Of a DNA stretch of 64,000 bases, positions 9,087-18,486 are shown in pieces. The position numbers and the translations under genes were made by a program. The stretch's first letter is position 1. Each line of letters begins with the position of its first letter. Source of the DNA: CAZDIO01 sp964505555 (GTDB lineage: Bacteria; Bdellovibrionota_C; UBA2361; SZUA-149; CAZDIO01); assembly GCA_964505555.1 (NCBI GenBank), contig CAZDIO010000102.1, forward strand, positions 17,021 through 81,020. The letters are read 5' to 3'. The notes beneath the pieces are model-generated. The model was not told the origin of the DNA, searched no databases, and saw only the letters and a program-made list of their open reading frames with translations.

Positions 9087-10061
9087 ATGCAACTAACGGG
9101 AAAAACAGTTCTTGTAACTGGTGGTGCAGGATTCATTGGCAGTCATATCGTTGATGAATGCCTAAAGCGTGATGCAAAAAAAGTCATTGTGCTTGATAAT
9201 TTTGTAATCGGCCACAATACCAATATTACCCATCTTGAGAATAATACTCGGGTGAAAATTGAAGCTGGGGATGTAAGAGATTTTGACTCTGTTTCTCCTC
9301 TTGTTCGCTCAGCTGACATTGTCTTTCATGAAGCAGCTTCCAAGCTTGTTGTTTCACGCACCCGACCTCGAATTGATCTGGAAACAAATGTAATCGGCAC
9401 TTTCAATGTGCTTGAAGCCGCGCGGGGAAATAATACACTTATTGTTCACGCTTCTACAGGCTCTGTCCTAGGAAGCGGAGATGATGCAATGAAGGAGCAA
9501 CACCCTCATAACCCAAGCACCCTTTATGGAATCAGTAAAAGCACAGCAGAACGGTACTGCCAATTCTATGCGCGCGAATTTGGGGTTCGAGTAGGAATCC
9601 TTCGTTACTTTCACGTTTTTGGCCCAAGACAAGACTTCGATGGGGAGGCAGGCGTGGTAAGTATCTTTCTTGGTCGTGTACTTCGTAAAGAACCTCCAAT
9701 TATCTTTGGAACTGGAGAGCAGATTAGATGCCTTACTTTTGTAAAAGATGACGTGCAGGCTAATTTTTTACTGCTCAATGAACTTGCGAAAGGAAATTAC
9801 CTTGGAGAAGTTTTTAATGTTGCCTCAAAAACACGCATCGAAGTTGGTGAATTGGCCAAGATGATTATTAGCAAATATGGCCCGGTAAATATGAAACCAC
9901 AATATGGTCCCTCTCGTCCGGGAGAAAATCTTCGTCCGATTCCAGATACAGCGAAGATTGAGAGCTTAGGTTTTCGTGAATCCGTAACTTTTGAGCAAGG
10001 GTTAGAACACACAAAACAGTGGGTAGAACAAAAACTTCATCGGCCTACAGGTTCTTCATGA
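9087..10061 (+). CDS. Extended SDR NAD-dependent epimerase/dehydratase
   Basis: This 324-residue sugar-nucleotide-modifying enzyme has the NAD-binding motif GGAGFIGS at residues 12-19, followed by LDNFVIGHNTN. The catalytic YGISK is at about 147-151 with an upstream Ser/Thr (HASTGSV), and a C-terminal substrate domain ends in SLGFRESVTFEQGLEHT. The pattern fits UDP-glucose/UDP-GlcNAc 4-epimerase or related dehydratases acting in the cytoplasm. The 195 bp between it and the divergent Gfo/Idh gene probably holds promoters for both, but no clear consensus is visible. Its stop overlaps the next start as ATGA. Confidence 0.88.
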   Translation: MQLTGKTVLVTGGAGFIGSHIVDECLKRDAKKVIVLDNFVIGHNTNITHLENNTRVKIEAGDVRDFDSVSPLVRSADIVFHEAASKLVVSRTRPRIDLETNVIGTFNVLEAARGNNTLIVHASTGSVLGSGDDAMKEQHPHNPSTLYGISKSTAERYCQFYAREFGVRVGILRYFHVFGPRQDFDGEAGVVSIFLGRVLRKEPPIIFGTGEQIRCLTFVKDDVQANFLLLNELAKGNYLGEVFNVASKTRIEVGELAKMIISKYGPVNMKPQYGPSRPGENLRPIPDTAKIESLGFRESVTFEQGLEHTKQWVEQKLHRPTGSS

Positions 10062-11137
10062 AGAAGCTCAGTTGGCTACAGCTCGTTGGCGTAGTCATTA
10101 TCGCGCGAATTATTTACAAGCTTGATTTTCAGCAATTCTTATCTGTTTTTTCAAATGTTGATTTTCAAGCTCTTACTCTCTCCGCAATATGTTTACTGAT
10201 TTTTGGTCTCAGTAAAAGTATTCGGTGGTATTCTTTTTTGCGAATACAAAAATTGCCGCTCCGATTGTTTCAAACGATTAACATCTATCTTATCGGCCAG
10301 CTATTTTCTCTTGTAACACCAGCAAAGCTTGGTGAATTTATCAAGGTTTTCTATGTTGAAAAAGAAACGCCAGTAAATCATTCGCAGGCACTTTCTAGTG
10401 TTGTTGCGGATCGTTTATGTGACTTACTCATGCTTTTTAGTATCGCAATCATTTGTATTCAAGAGAACTTCCTTCCAAAACCATACCAAACCCCGTGCGA
10501 GATTGTTAGCGGCCTACTTCTCCTTTCCCTCCTCCTTCTTCTTCACCGCCGTTCTGCCCTTGTACTGTACGACCTGATTAAGCGCTTGCCGTTTATTGGT
10601 TCATATTTCGCAATCAGCCGTAAATTTTTTTCTGATTTCTATAATAGCTTCTCACAGTTTAAGTGTAGGATGGTAATCATTCCGATCGCCTTAACTTTTT
10701 CAGCTTATCTTTTTCTTTTCTTTCACGCATATTACCTTGCTCAAGCCTTACGGATTGATATGACATTGAAAGAAACTGTTTTCTGTATCACGATTTCAAA
10801 TATCGCAGCACTTCTTCCTATTTCAGTAGGAGGATTAGGGCCACGAGAGCAAGCAATGAAGGAGTTTTTCACACGTGTACTTCCTCGGGGAAATACTCTC
10901 TCTACAGAAGCACTCTCGTATTTGAGCGCATCTGCTGTCGGCTTCTCACTTGCTTTTTATGGAATGTTTTTGCTCACTGCTGGTGTTTTTGGGTATATTG
11001 CATGGCTGCGAAATCCGGTAAGTTTGTCAAGCGTACAACGCCTTGCTGACGAGATTCGATTACAAACAACAAAGCATCGACGAGAAGAAGTTTCTCTTGT
11101 GGAAGTAGGTGAGGTTAACGAGGCATGCCACCAATAA
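10058..11137 (+). CDS. Flippase-like membrane protein (lysylphosphatidylglycerol synthase TM region / UPF0104)
   Basis: The 359 residues from ATG 10058 contain about eight membrane segments. Landmarks of the UPF0104/AglD-like family are present: SKSIRWYSFLRIQKLP, GQLFSLVTPAKLGEFIKVFYVE, SSVVADRLCDLLML and ALLPISVGGLGPREQAMKEFF. A GTG 39 bp upstream would add 13 residues that overlap the epimerase, but the ATGA overlap at 10058-10061 favours the downstream start. Members are proposed to help lipid-linked sugar transport or transfer across the inner membrane. No aminoacyl-transferase domain follows, so a lysyl-phosphatidylglycerol synthase role is unlikely. It overlaps the next GT2 gene by 13 bp. 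Confidence 0.8.
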   Translation: MKKLSWLQLVGVVIIARIIYKLDFQQFLSVFSNVDFQALTLSAICLLIFGLSKSIRWYSFLRIQKLPLRLFQTINIYLIGQLFSLVTPAKLGEFIKVFYVEKETPVNHSQALSSVVADRLCDLLMLFSIAIICIQENFLPKPYQTPCEIVSGLLLLSLLLLLHRRSALVLYDLIKRLPFIGSYFAISRKFFSDFYNSFSQFKCRMVIIPIALTFSAYLFLFFHAYYLAQALRIDMTLKETVFCITISNIAALLPISVGGLGPREQAMKEFFTRVLPRGNTLSTEALSYLSASAVGFSLAFYGMFLLTAGVFGYIAWLRNPVSLSSVQRLADEIRLQTTKHRREEVSLVEVGEVNEACHQ

Positions 11138-11898
11138 ATTCTCAAGCTGCGGCAGTTGCATCTCCCGAATTGAACGCTCAAGCTCGACCGCGAGTCGCAG
11201 TCATTATTCCTGTCTATAATGAAGAAAAAGTTATCGGACGAGTTCTTGATGCCATTCCACGAGAACATGTTGATGTGGTGATCGTGGTTGATGATGGTTC
11301 AACTGATTCGACCCCAACTGAATTAGAAAAAAGAGATGTTCAGGTCATCCGTCACGAGAAACAACTCTTTATCGGGGCGGCTATTCGAGATGGACTTCGG
11401 AAGGCAAAAGAGCTGGGAATAGACATTGTGTGCGTTTTTGCCGGGAACGGAAAGGACGATCCTCAAGAATTACCATTATTACTTCGACCGATCATCGAAC
11501 AAGGTTATGATTTTGTCCAAGGCTCTCGCTATCTTCCGGGTGGGCGATCCGGAAAAATGCCTCGTCATCGTCGGATCGTAACAAAGGTTTACCCACTTCT
11601 TGTGAGATTTTTCACCGGAGTCAAGATTACTGATGGAACTAATGGATTTCGGGCTTATCGCTTACAACTCCTTGATGATCCGGAGATAGATCTCGATCAG
11701 CCATGGCTCAGTGAGTGCCTAGAGTATTATTTTTCACTCAGAGTGTTTCAGCAAGGGTATTCAGTGACCGAAGTCCCTGTTTCAAAAATCTATCCTGATA
11801 CTGCTGTGTATAGTGAGTATACAAAAGTTCGTCCCGGAATTGGATGGCTCAATCGCCTTAAACCACTTTTTTTTCTTGGTTTCCGCCTGAGAAAGTAA
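11125..11898 (+). CDS. GT2 glycosyltransferase, dolichol-phosphate-mannose-synthase-like
   Basis: This 257-residue GT-A enzyme has PRVAVIIPVYNEEKVIGRVL near residue 25, then the nucleotide-sugar motif VVDDGSTDSTP and a second acidic region (FAGNGKDDPQELP). TDGTNGFRAYR follows the second acidic region. It has no C-terminal membrane helices. Small GT2 enzymes of this type transfer a sugar from a nucleotide to polyprenyl phosphate, or onto a lipid-linked glycan. The preceding gene codes for an AglD-like membrane protein, which would fit a partner that moves the lipid-linked product. Its 3' end overlaps the convergent Wzx-like gene by 41 bp, an unusual tail-to-tail overlap. Confidence 0.87.
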   Translation: MPPINSQAAAVASPELNAQARPRVAVIIPVYNEEKVIGRVLDAIPREHVDVVIVVDDGSTDSTPTELEKRDVQVIRHEKQLFIGAAIRDGLRKAKELGIDIVCVFAGNGKDDPQELPLLLRPIIEQGYDFVQGSRYLPGGRSGKMPRHRRIVTKVYPLLVRFFTGVKITDGTNGFRAYRLQLLDDPEIDLDQPWLSECLEYYFSLRVFQQGYSVTEVPVSKIYPDTAVYSEYTKVRPGIGWLNRLKPLFFLGFRLRK

Positions 11899-13159
11899 GC
11901 TCGCCTCGAATATCTTCGCGAAGGCTGATGAGAAAAATAACGGCGGCACCAACAAAAAAGACTGCACTTCCAGCCAGCGTTGCATATGCTGCTCCCTCCG
12001 TGGAAGTTTCAGGGATAAGGAGCAGTCCGATAGAAACGTTTATGATCAGCGATATTCCTGCAAGAACTCCTTGTATTCGAAGACGCCTCATGATGGTAAT
12101 TGCTGCGTTGAGATATCCATAGAGATACATCATTGCAGCAGCAACCATGAAGATTCCGAGAATCTTTCCTGAGTGTGCAAGATCTTTTCCATAAATGAGC
12201 GACAATAGCTGATCCCCATAGGCAAAGCTGATTACAATACCAACCGCACCGATACTGAGTGCAAATAATAACAACCCCCTTAGAAAAAATATGAACCGCT
12301 TTCGAGAAGCATGATACGTTTGAGCAAGCGGAGTAAGTGCCGATGCAGTTAACGCCTCACAGAGCGTCACGCCGATGTACATAAAGTAGCTCACCGCCGT
12401 ATAGATTCCAAGCGAACCAAGACCTTGCAAACGCTCTAATAAATATCGAGGAGCATTCGTGTTAAGAGAAACCAGAAGTCGTCTTGCACCCAGAGGCGAG
12501 GCTTTTTTTGCAAGTAAAAAGAGCTGTTGATATCTAATTGGCTGAGCAAGTTCTCTCCATGAAAGATTTTCAGCAAGAAACGTGCGCGCACGTTTTGAAA
12601 TGAAATACAGCACGATTCCACGCGAAAGAATGAGAAAAAACAACGCTGATATTAAATCACTAAAAAAATACATCCCAATCAAAATAGAAAGAACACTGAG
12701 TACTCCATTGATGATTTGAAACTTCGCAACTTCTCCTAAGCGTTCCTTGCGCTGAAAAAGTGCTTCGACCATATCGTGGAAGGAATCAACAACCTTTACC
12801 AAAGCAACAAGAAGTATCACCTGCCACTGCTCCACATCTTTGGTGTAAGTAAAACCAACACCCATAATGACAATAAAGCAGATGATCGAGGTAAAGAAGC
12901 GGAGATGAAAATACGTACACGGTTCATTGTCACGATTAATATCCGTAACCAGTAAATCCCGGGCACTAAAATTAAAAAATGCAAAAAATGGTGCGCTCAA
13001 TGCAAGTGCGAGCCCAAAAAGGCCCACCATTTCTACATCCCCTAACCACATCAGAATAACCAATATCATCCACTGCGAAAACGAGTAGAATACGTTTCCG
13101 ATGAGCATCCAGACAAAATTTGACCCGATGCGGCTTTGTAGAGAAAACCACCTAACCAT
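11858..13159 (-). CDS. Wzx-like polysaccharide flippase (MOP superfamily)
   Basis: The 433 residues show 12-14 predicted membrane helices arranged as in polysaccharide transporters: an N-terminal bundle (VFYSFSQWMILVILMWLGDVE), the long middle loop with ARRLLVSLNTNAPRYLLE, and a C-terminal bundle ending near FLISLREDI. Such proteins flip undecaprenyl-diphosphate-linked repeat units to the periplasm for Wzy. The N-terminal Asn/Arg-rich loop (VTDINRDNEP) is common in the family. The gene is convergent with the GT2 gene, and the two stop-proximal coding ends share 41 bp. Confidence 0.85.
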   Translation of the reverse strand: MVRWFSLQSRIGSNFVWMLIGNVFYSFSQWMILVILMWLGDVEMVGLFGLALALSAPFFAFFNFSARDLLVTDINRDNEPCTYFHLRFFTSIICFIVIMGVGFTYTKDVEQWQVILLVALVKVVDSFHDMVEALFQRKERLGEVAKFQIINGVLSVLSILIGMYFFSDLISALFFLILSRGIVLYFISKRARTFLAENLSWRELAQPIRYQQLFLLAKKASPLGARRLLVSLNTNAPRYLLERLQGLGSLGIYTAVSYFMYIGVTLCEALTASALTPLAQTYHASRKRFIFFLRGLLLFALSIGAVGIVISFAYGDQLLSLIYGKDLAHSGKILGIFMVAAAMMYLYGYLNAAITIMRRLRIQGVLAGISLIINVSIGLLLIPETSTEGAAYATLAGSAVFFVGAAVIFLISLREDIRGELTFSGGNQEKKVV

Positions 13160-13348
13160 GAATTGTAAAGCCTCAGCTTTTTAAGTAGGAGCAGAACTCA
13201 TATCACACGTCATTTGGCAGTGTCTATTATAGCTAGCAGGCGGACAGACCGTGGTTGTATTTTGGCACGCAAGAAGGTATTGAGAACGGTGTTATTTTTG
13301 TAGGTACATCAAATAATAACTAGCTCTTAAAGTGAAGGAAAATAGATC

Positions 13349-14452
13349 ATGAGCGGAGTCCCTTTTGCAGATCTCAGTAGACAGCATTCGTCGATGAAAT
13401 CAGAGCTCCAAACTGCCTTTGATCGAGTTGTCGGTAAAGGTGATTTTATTCTTGGTGCAGAAGTAAAACATTTTGAAGAGGAGTGGGCAAACTTTACCGG
13501 CGCAAAAGCTGCTATCGGTTGCTCGAATGGAACAGATTCTCTCGTGCTGATCTTACTCGCATTAGGTATTGGTCCTGGTGATGAAGTCATCACTGTTTCA
13601 CATACATTCTTTGCAACTGTTGAAGCAATTCAAAGCGTGGGTGCAACCCCTATTTTGGTTGACATTCTTCCACGCAATGGGTTGATGGATCCTCAATTAA
13701 TTGAACCCGCTATTACTCCTCGGACAAAGGCGATTATTCCAGTTCACCTCTATGGTCAGCCGGTTGAACTGGATGAGATTCTTGCAGTTTCAGAGAAGTA
13801 TAATCTTTACTGTATCCAAGATGCCGCTCAAGCGCATGGTGCTCTCTATAAGAAAAAGCCACTTGCCAATTATGGTATCGCTTCATCATACAGTTTCTAC
13901 CCGGGCAAAAATCTCGGCGCTCTTGGAGACGCAGGCGCTGTAGTCACTAATGATTTAGAACTTGCAAAGAGAATGAGATCGTTACGTGATCATGGGCGAA
14001 GCGAAAAATACAGTCACAATGAATTTGGCTGGAATATGCGCATGGATGGTTTACAAGCGGCATTTCTATCTGCAAAACTCCCTAAGCTTTCCGGCTGGAA
14101 CGATGATCGAAAGAAAGTTGCTGCAATGTACCTAGAAAGCTTGCGCGAACTACCAGGCCTTACCTTTCTGGAAATTTCTCGCCATGTCGATCACGTTTTT
14201 CATCTTTTTGTAGTTTGCCATGAACAACGAGACGACCTCCAAAGGAAATTAAAAGCTGAAGGAGTCGCAACAGGAATTCACTACCCGTTAGGATGTCACC
14301 AACAAACTGCTTGGAAAAACCGCTACGGCGAGATGAATCTTCCGCATACAGAGAAACTTGCCCGTACCTGTCTCTCGCTGCCGATCTTTGGAGAGATGAG
14401 GGAAGAGGAGGCAATGATGGTTGTCTCTGCACTTCGTCGCGTGCTTAGCTAA
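13349..14452 (+). CDS. DegT/DnrJ/EryC1/StrS family sugar aminotransferase
   Basis: This 367-residue PLP enzyme has the fold-type I pattern. GCSNGTDSLVLIL lies near residue 57 and SHTFFATVEAIQSVGATPILVDI near 84-106. HLYGQPVELDEI and the Asp-containing IQDAAQAHGA follow, and the PLP lysine sits in SFYPGKNLGALGDAG (Lys187). These enzymes add an amino group to a keto-sugar nucleotide using glutamate. A Shine-Dalgarno-like AAGGAAAA precedes the ATG. A second enzyme of the same family is encoded 0.7 kb away, so the cluster may make two different amino sugars, or one diamino sugar with the Gfo/Idh dehydrogenase. Confidence 0.92.
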   Translation: MSGVPFADLSRQHSSMKSELQTAFDRVVGKGDFILGAEVKHFEEEWANFTGAKAAIGCSNGTDSLVLILLALGIGPGDEVITVSHTFFATVEAIQSVGATPILVDILPRNGLMDPQLIEPAITPRTKAIIPVHLYGQPVELDEILAVSEKYNLYCIQDAAQAHGALYKKKPLANYGIASSYSFYPGKNLGALGDAGAVVTNDLELAKRMRSLRDHGRSEKYSHNEFGWNMRMDGLQAAFLSAKLPKLSGWNDDRKKVAAMYLESLRELPGLTFLEISRHVDHVFHLFVVCHEQRDDLQRKLKAEGVATGIHYPLGCHQQTAWKNRYGEMNLPHTEKLARTCLSLPIFGEMREEEAMMVVSALRRVLS

Positions 14453-14490
14453 TTTTAAGAAGCATGCGTATCGTTTCGAGCAAAGAACGA

Positions 14491-15135
14491 TCACTTTCGT
14501 CCGAGGTGTATCGGACCTGAAGGTGAGGGAGAAAGAAGCACACAGCTTGTTTGATCAAGTGCATATTTAAGATCGCATCGGGGACAACTTACTTCGATCT
14601 TCACTGAAAAATCCTTCATCGCTCCAAGTTTTTCACCGCATTCGCATATCCATCCAACCTGCTTTGCTGGAACACCAAGCATAAAAGCATAGTCGGGAAC
14701 GTTTTTTGTTATAACTGCGCCAGCGGCAACAAAAGCGTGTTTCCCAATGGTGCGGCCACATACGACAGTGGCATTAGCACCGATCGAAGCACCTTCCCTA
14801 ACGAGAGTCTTTTTATAAAATTCAGCTCCTCGTTGGGGATACTTAGAGCGGGGATCTAAAACGTTGGTAAACACCATCGAGGGGCCACAGAAGACAAAAT
14901 CTTCAAGTTCAACCCCTTCGTACACAGAAACGTTGTTTTGAATTTTTACATAATTTCCAATTTTTACACCCTCTCCCACAACAACATTTTGCCCAAGAGA
15001 GCAATGAGCACCGATACTTGCATTTTTTTGCAGATGACTAAAATACCAGATCTTTGTCCCCTCTCCAATGGTAACATCTTCATCGATAATGCTTGAGGAA
15101 TGAACAAAATATGATTTCTTCTCTGCCACGTTCAT
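14491..15135 (-). CDS. Left-handed beta-helix N-acetyltransferase (WlbB/WbpD-like)
   Basis: The 214-residue protein has hexapeptide repeats (I-G-x-x-x-x units such as VTIGEGTKI, ASIGAHCSLG, VKIGNYVKIQ) forming a parallel beta-helix trimer. The downstream loop FVFCGPSMVFTNVLDPRSKYP is characteristic of UDP-2-acetamido-3-amino-uronate N-acetyltransferases. The C-terminal WICECGEKL...SCPRCDLKY contributes four cysteines in CxC and CxxC pairs, a plausible zinc-ribbon tail that is also common in this subfamily. It uses acetyl-CoA in the cytoplasm. The start lies 24 bp downstream of the stop of the aminotransferase gene on the same strand, supporting sequential action. Confidence 0.87.
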   Translation of the reverse strand: MNVAEKKSYFVHSSSIIDEDVTIGEGTKIWYFSHLQKNASIGAHCSLGQNVVVGEGVKIGNYVKIQNNVSVYEGVELEDFVFCGPSMVFTNVLDPRSKYPQRGAEFYKKTLVREGASIGANATVVCGRTIGKHAFVAAGAVITKNVPDYAFMLGVPAKQVGWICECGEKLGAMKDFSVKIEVSCPRCDLKYALDQTSCVLLSPSPSGPIHLGRK

Positions 15136-15159
15136 AACTATTCTCTCTGCTCTCTGAGT

Positions 15160-16299
15160 TTACTGATAGAAACTTTGTAACGTTTCAACTACATATTGTT
15201 GCATCTCGGTAGTAAGCTCCGGATATATCGGCAAGGCAAGTGAGTGCGCCGCTGCAAACTCGCTCTGTGGAAAATCTCCCTTTTTATAGCCGAGTGAGGA
15301 AAAACACTCTTGAAGGTGAAATGGGACTGGATAATAAATCTCAGTTCCAACGTTATGGGCAGTAAGAAACGCCCGTAACTCGTCTCGTTTTTCACCTACA
15401 GAGATAACGTATTGGTTATAGATATGGTACTCACGTTGATAGGCGATGGGCGGTTTCTTGATCTGTTCAACCTGAATATGTTGGTCATAAAAGGCGGCAT
15501 TATTTTGCCTCATTTCATGCCACCTACTGAGGTGCCCAAACTTTACTAACAAGACCGCTGCCTGCAGGGTATCAAGACGAAAATTTCCGCCAATGAGCGA
15601 ATGATAATATTTTGGGTTTGCACCATGGTTACGAAGAGAAGTAATTTTTTCTGCAAAAGCTTTATCATTTGTTACCACCATCCCACCATCACCCATCGCA
15701 CCTAAGTTTTTACTAGGAAAAAACGATAGGCATCCCGCAAGGCCGATGCTCCCCGCTTTTTTCACTCCGTGTTTTGATGGATAACGTGCTCCAATTGCCT
15801 GTGCAGAATCTTCAATAATAGGAATACCGTAAAGTTCCCCTACCTCCTTTATTGGATCCATATCCGCACACTGTCCATAAAGATGAACAGGAATAATTGC
15901 TTTGATCTTACCTTTTTTGTCTGAGTGCTCGAGAAACGTTGCTAATGCTCTCGGGCAAATATTATAGGTCAGCGGATCAATATCGACAAAAAGAGGTGTG
16001 GCACGAAGCCTTGCAACAACACCTGCGGTCGCAAAAAAAGAATACGGTGAGGTAATAACGAACTCTCCGGGTTCGAGATCAAGTGCCATCAGCGAAACCA
16101 ACAAGGCATCAGTCCCCGAAGAAACCGCTATTCCAAACTGTGAATCACAGTAGGTAGAGATAGTTCTTTCGAGCTTTCCTATCTCTGGTCCCATTATATA
16201 GGCAGTAGAATTGATTACTGCCTCGATCGCCGGGTTTAGTTCAGGACGAATGGACTCAAGTTGAGCTTGGAGATCAAGAAGTGGTACCTTCAATGGCAT
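15160..16299 (-). CDS. DegT/DnrJ/EryC1/StrS family sugar aminotransferase (WbpE/WlbC-like)
   Basis: This 379-residue PLP enzyme has SSGTDALLVSLMAL near 60, SPYSFFATAGVVARLRATPLF, HLYGQCADMDPI, the IIEDSAQAIGA motif and the Schiff-base lysine in SFFPSKNLGAMGDGG (Lys197). The motif set resembles the 3-amino-transferases of UDP-GlcNAc3NA pathways. It is followed on the same strand by the acetyltransferase, and the pair would install and acetylate an amino group. The start ATG at 16297-16299 has AAGGAAT nearby upstream. It resembles the aminotransferase at 13349-14452 only at family level, so this is not a recent duplication. Confidence 0.92.
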   Translation of the reverse strand: MPLKVPLLDLQAQLESIRPELNPAIEAVINSTAYIMGPEIGKLERTISTYCDSQFGIAVSSGTDALLVSLMALDLEPGEFVITSPYSFFATAGVVARLRATPLFVDIDPLTYNICPRALATFLEHSDKKGKIKAIIPVHLYGQCADMDPIKEVGELYGIPIIEDSAQAIGARYPSKHGVKKAGSIGLAGCLSFFPSKNLGAMGDGGMVVTNDKAFAEKITSLRNHGANPKYYHSLIGGNFRLDTLQAAVLLVKFGHLSRWHEMRQNNAAFYDQHIQVEQIKKPPIAYQREYHIYNQYVISVGEKRDELRAFLTAHNVGTEIYYPVPFHLQECFSSLGYKKGDFPQSEFAAAHSLALPIYPELTTEMQQYVVETLQSFYQ

Positions 16300-16435
16300 T
16301 CCTTATTTCACGGTGTAGTATAGTATCGTGTATCTGAATTTTCCAGCGTATCTAATTTGCCGGTGCTTAATATTGATCTTCGAGACAAAAAAGTAAAGGC
16401 ACTAAAAACCCCGGATTTCACGATCGGTCTTTAAA

Positions 16436-17686
16436 TCACAGTAACAAAATTACGTTACCACTAAAGAGCATTACTATAAAAAAAACACTGGGAATCAATG
16501 GTGCCCACCTTTCGCAAACACCTACTTTTAAAAGCAACTGCGAATTCAAAATGATTGCAAAGAGAATAAAGAACGCTCCTAATTGCAACAATAGTCGTCC
16601 TTGAATTGCTAACTCCGTAGTGAGCGCAAGGGGAAGGTATGTCGATACAAGGAGCACTGGAGTAGCAAAAAGAATCAATCGAGAGACACCAGGACAGATA
16701 GTCTTCCCGCTTAGTTCCATTCCAAAGACTGCTCCAAAAAGTGCTAAAATATATGCCATCATCAAGGAGACTAAATACCACTCGGGAAGACTTCCAAGCT
16801 GTCGCCATCCACCCCAGGTCGTTCTCCATACGTAAGGAAGCTCCTTGATACGGCGTTTTGTTAGTTCTTCATTGAAGTATGCTCCAGGAATCTCAAGCGT
16901 TCCCTCTCCTTTAAATGTTGAGCGCATCAGCGCTAAGTGATCTTTACCAGCAAGAATATGTCCATTCCCAAGTTCTTTATATACCCAAAAATGAAACCAA
17001 CCAGAAAATACGAGGGGAAGAGCAAGAGCAAGACCGATGCTTCGCCATTTGAAAGAAAATTTCTCTGATCCTTTTACCATGCGATAAAGAAAAACTCCCA
17101 AGAGAAGAACTCCCACAGGAAAAGTGTTGTATTTTGCATGAGCAATCAGCGAAAGTGCTAATCCAACAAGAACTCCCTCTCGGAGATGGAACTTCGTGGT
17201 TTGCACTACACGAAAGAGAACAACTATTCCAAATGTCGCGGCACAGATTGAAAATGAATCTGCATTTATGTAACCATGAATATAGCGAAGTTGAGGGATT
17301 AAGTTAATGCTTAGCGCTGATAATAACGATACGGTTTTTGAATAAAATATCTGCTGCGTTAGCGCTAAACAGAGAAAAAATTGAATCAATGCATAGACAC
17401 AGCCTCCTAGTCGAATTACGGTTCTCTTTGAAGCGGTATCTACGTGTTTTGATATCCAAGCAAAGGGAAGATAGATCAGATACGGCACAGGAGAAAATAA
17501 ATGATAGGCATGTCCACGATGTGTTCCGTACTGAGTATCTTTCCAAGAAGCAAGCCGTAATTGAACAGCATAATGCTCTACCATATGGAGGTGATTCCCC
17601 TCATCCGGAGCATCCTTTATACGAAAGGCTAAAAAGGCCGATATTGAGACTACCAAAAAACACGCCACCAGTATTGAACCCTTCAT
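16436..17686 (-). CDS. Polytopic membrane protein, DUF2142/GT-C-like
   Basis: The 416-residue protein has about ten membrane helices. The first is followed by KDAPDEGNHLHM (Asp28-Glu29), the acidic motif in the first external loop seen in DUF2142 and other GT-C-like proteins, and later by LINADSFSICAATFG-like and RLLLQLG segments. The likely role is glycosyl transfer from a lipid-linked donor in the periplasm, but it is inferred from topology and the acidic motif. It is the last gene of a five-gene minus-strand operon and starts inside the stop of the preceding gene (ATGA). Confidence 0.65.
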   Translation of the reverse strand: MKGSILVACFLVVSISAFLAFRIKDAPDEGNHLHMVEHYAVQLRLASWKDTQYGTHRGHAYHLFSPVPYLIYLPFAWISKHVDTASKRTVIRLGGCVYALIQFFLCLALTQQIFYSKTVSLLSALSINLIPQLRYIHGYINADSFSICAATFGIVVLFRVVQTTKFHLREGVLVGLALSLIAHAKYNTFPVGVLLLGVFLYRMVKGSEKFSFKWRSIGLALALPLVFSGWFHFWVYKELGNGHILAGKDHLALMRSTFKGEGTLEIPGAYFNEELTKRRIKELPYVWRTTWGGWRQLGSLPEWYLVSLMMAYILALFGAVFGMELSGKTICPGVSRLILFATPVLLVSTYLPLALTTELAIQGRLLLQLGAFFILFAIILNSQLLLKVGVCERWAPLIPSVFFIVMLFSGNVILLL

Positions 17687-18480
17687 AGCATCTCCAAGGA
17701 AACTCGGTGAATGACTGCTTTTGTTTTTGTTTCGCTAGTACTGCGATGAATAAGATCGATTATGACCTCTTTACTTTTTGTTCCTTTCCTTTGTTCTTCA
17801 TTGAGATCAAAGCGAAAGTCTAATCGAAAGGGGTTTTCTACTACACGTTTTAAAGTAAATGAGCTTTGCTCGATCGCCCGATTATGACTCTTCACCGCGA
17901 TCTCAATTACGCTTTCATTTTTCTTATTTCTGACAAATGCCTCCACAGAAAAACGATACGACCCCTCTGTAAGAACGTAATGAAATTGTCGATGCTCATT
18001 CACATTCAGCATCGTACTTTCATAAAGCGGCGAATAGAGAAACGGTCGGCTATATTCGATAGGAATCTCCTCTCCAGAACGAAGAGGAGTAAGCGCGGCT
18101 TTTTCCAGATCAAAAAAGACAAGATGCCAGTTTTTAAAAGTACTCGTATGAGACGAAACGTCAGGGAATTGTTGTAAAACATCTTCTCTCATTATCGCTG
18201 CAGGGACTTGATGAACTGAGAAAAATTGTAGGGAGAGCCTCTCCTCATGATACAAGACCGGAGTAATTTTCTGATTGAGAAACGATGAGACCTGATCTCT
18301 CATTTCAAATGGTATTCCTACCCGAGCGGGTTCCTTCAAGGATACTTTGGATAAAAGGTTTTTGGTAATCTGCTGGTAGATATGTTTGTTCCATGCATGA
18401 GACCCAACAACACTCAAGGCAATGGCAAAAACAAAAAGAATGAAGAGATCAATTAAATAGAGATAACCCGTTTTGCTCAT
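17683..18480 (-). CDS. Unknown membrane-anchored periplasmic protein
   Basis: I do not recognise this 265-residue protein. It has one N-terminal membrane helix (YLIDLFILFVFAIALSVVG, residues 8-26), followed by a soluble region with alternating beta-type strands, for example FHYVLTEGSYRFSVEAFVRN and FRLDFRFDLNE. That pattern suggests a periplasmic beta-sandwich domain anchored in the inner membrane. It sits 6 bp behind the sulfatase-fold gene and overlaps the downstream GT-C-like gene by 4 bp, so it probably acts with them in glycan modification. Confidence 0.6.
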   Translation of the reverse strand: MSKTGYLYLIDLFILFVFAIALSVVGSHAWNKHIYQQITKNLLSKVSLKEPARVGIPFEMRDQVSSFLNQKITPVLYHEERLSLQFFSVHQVPAAIMREDVLQQFPDVSSHTSTFKNWHLVFFDLEKAALTPLRSGEEIPIEYSRPFLYSPLYESTMLNVNEHRQFHYVLTEGSYRFSVEAFVRNKKNESVIEIAVKSHNRAIEQSSFTLKRVVENPFRLDFRFDLNEEQRKGTKSKEVIIDLIHRSTSETKTKAVIHRVSLEML

Positions 18481-18486
18481 AAGATT

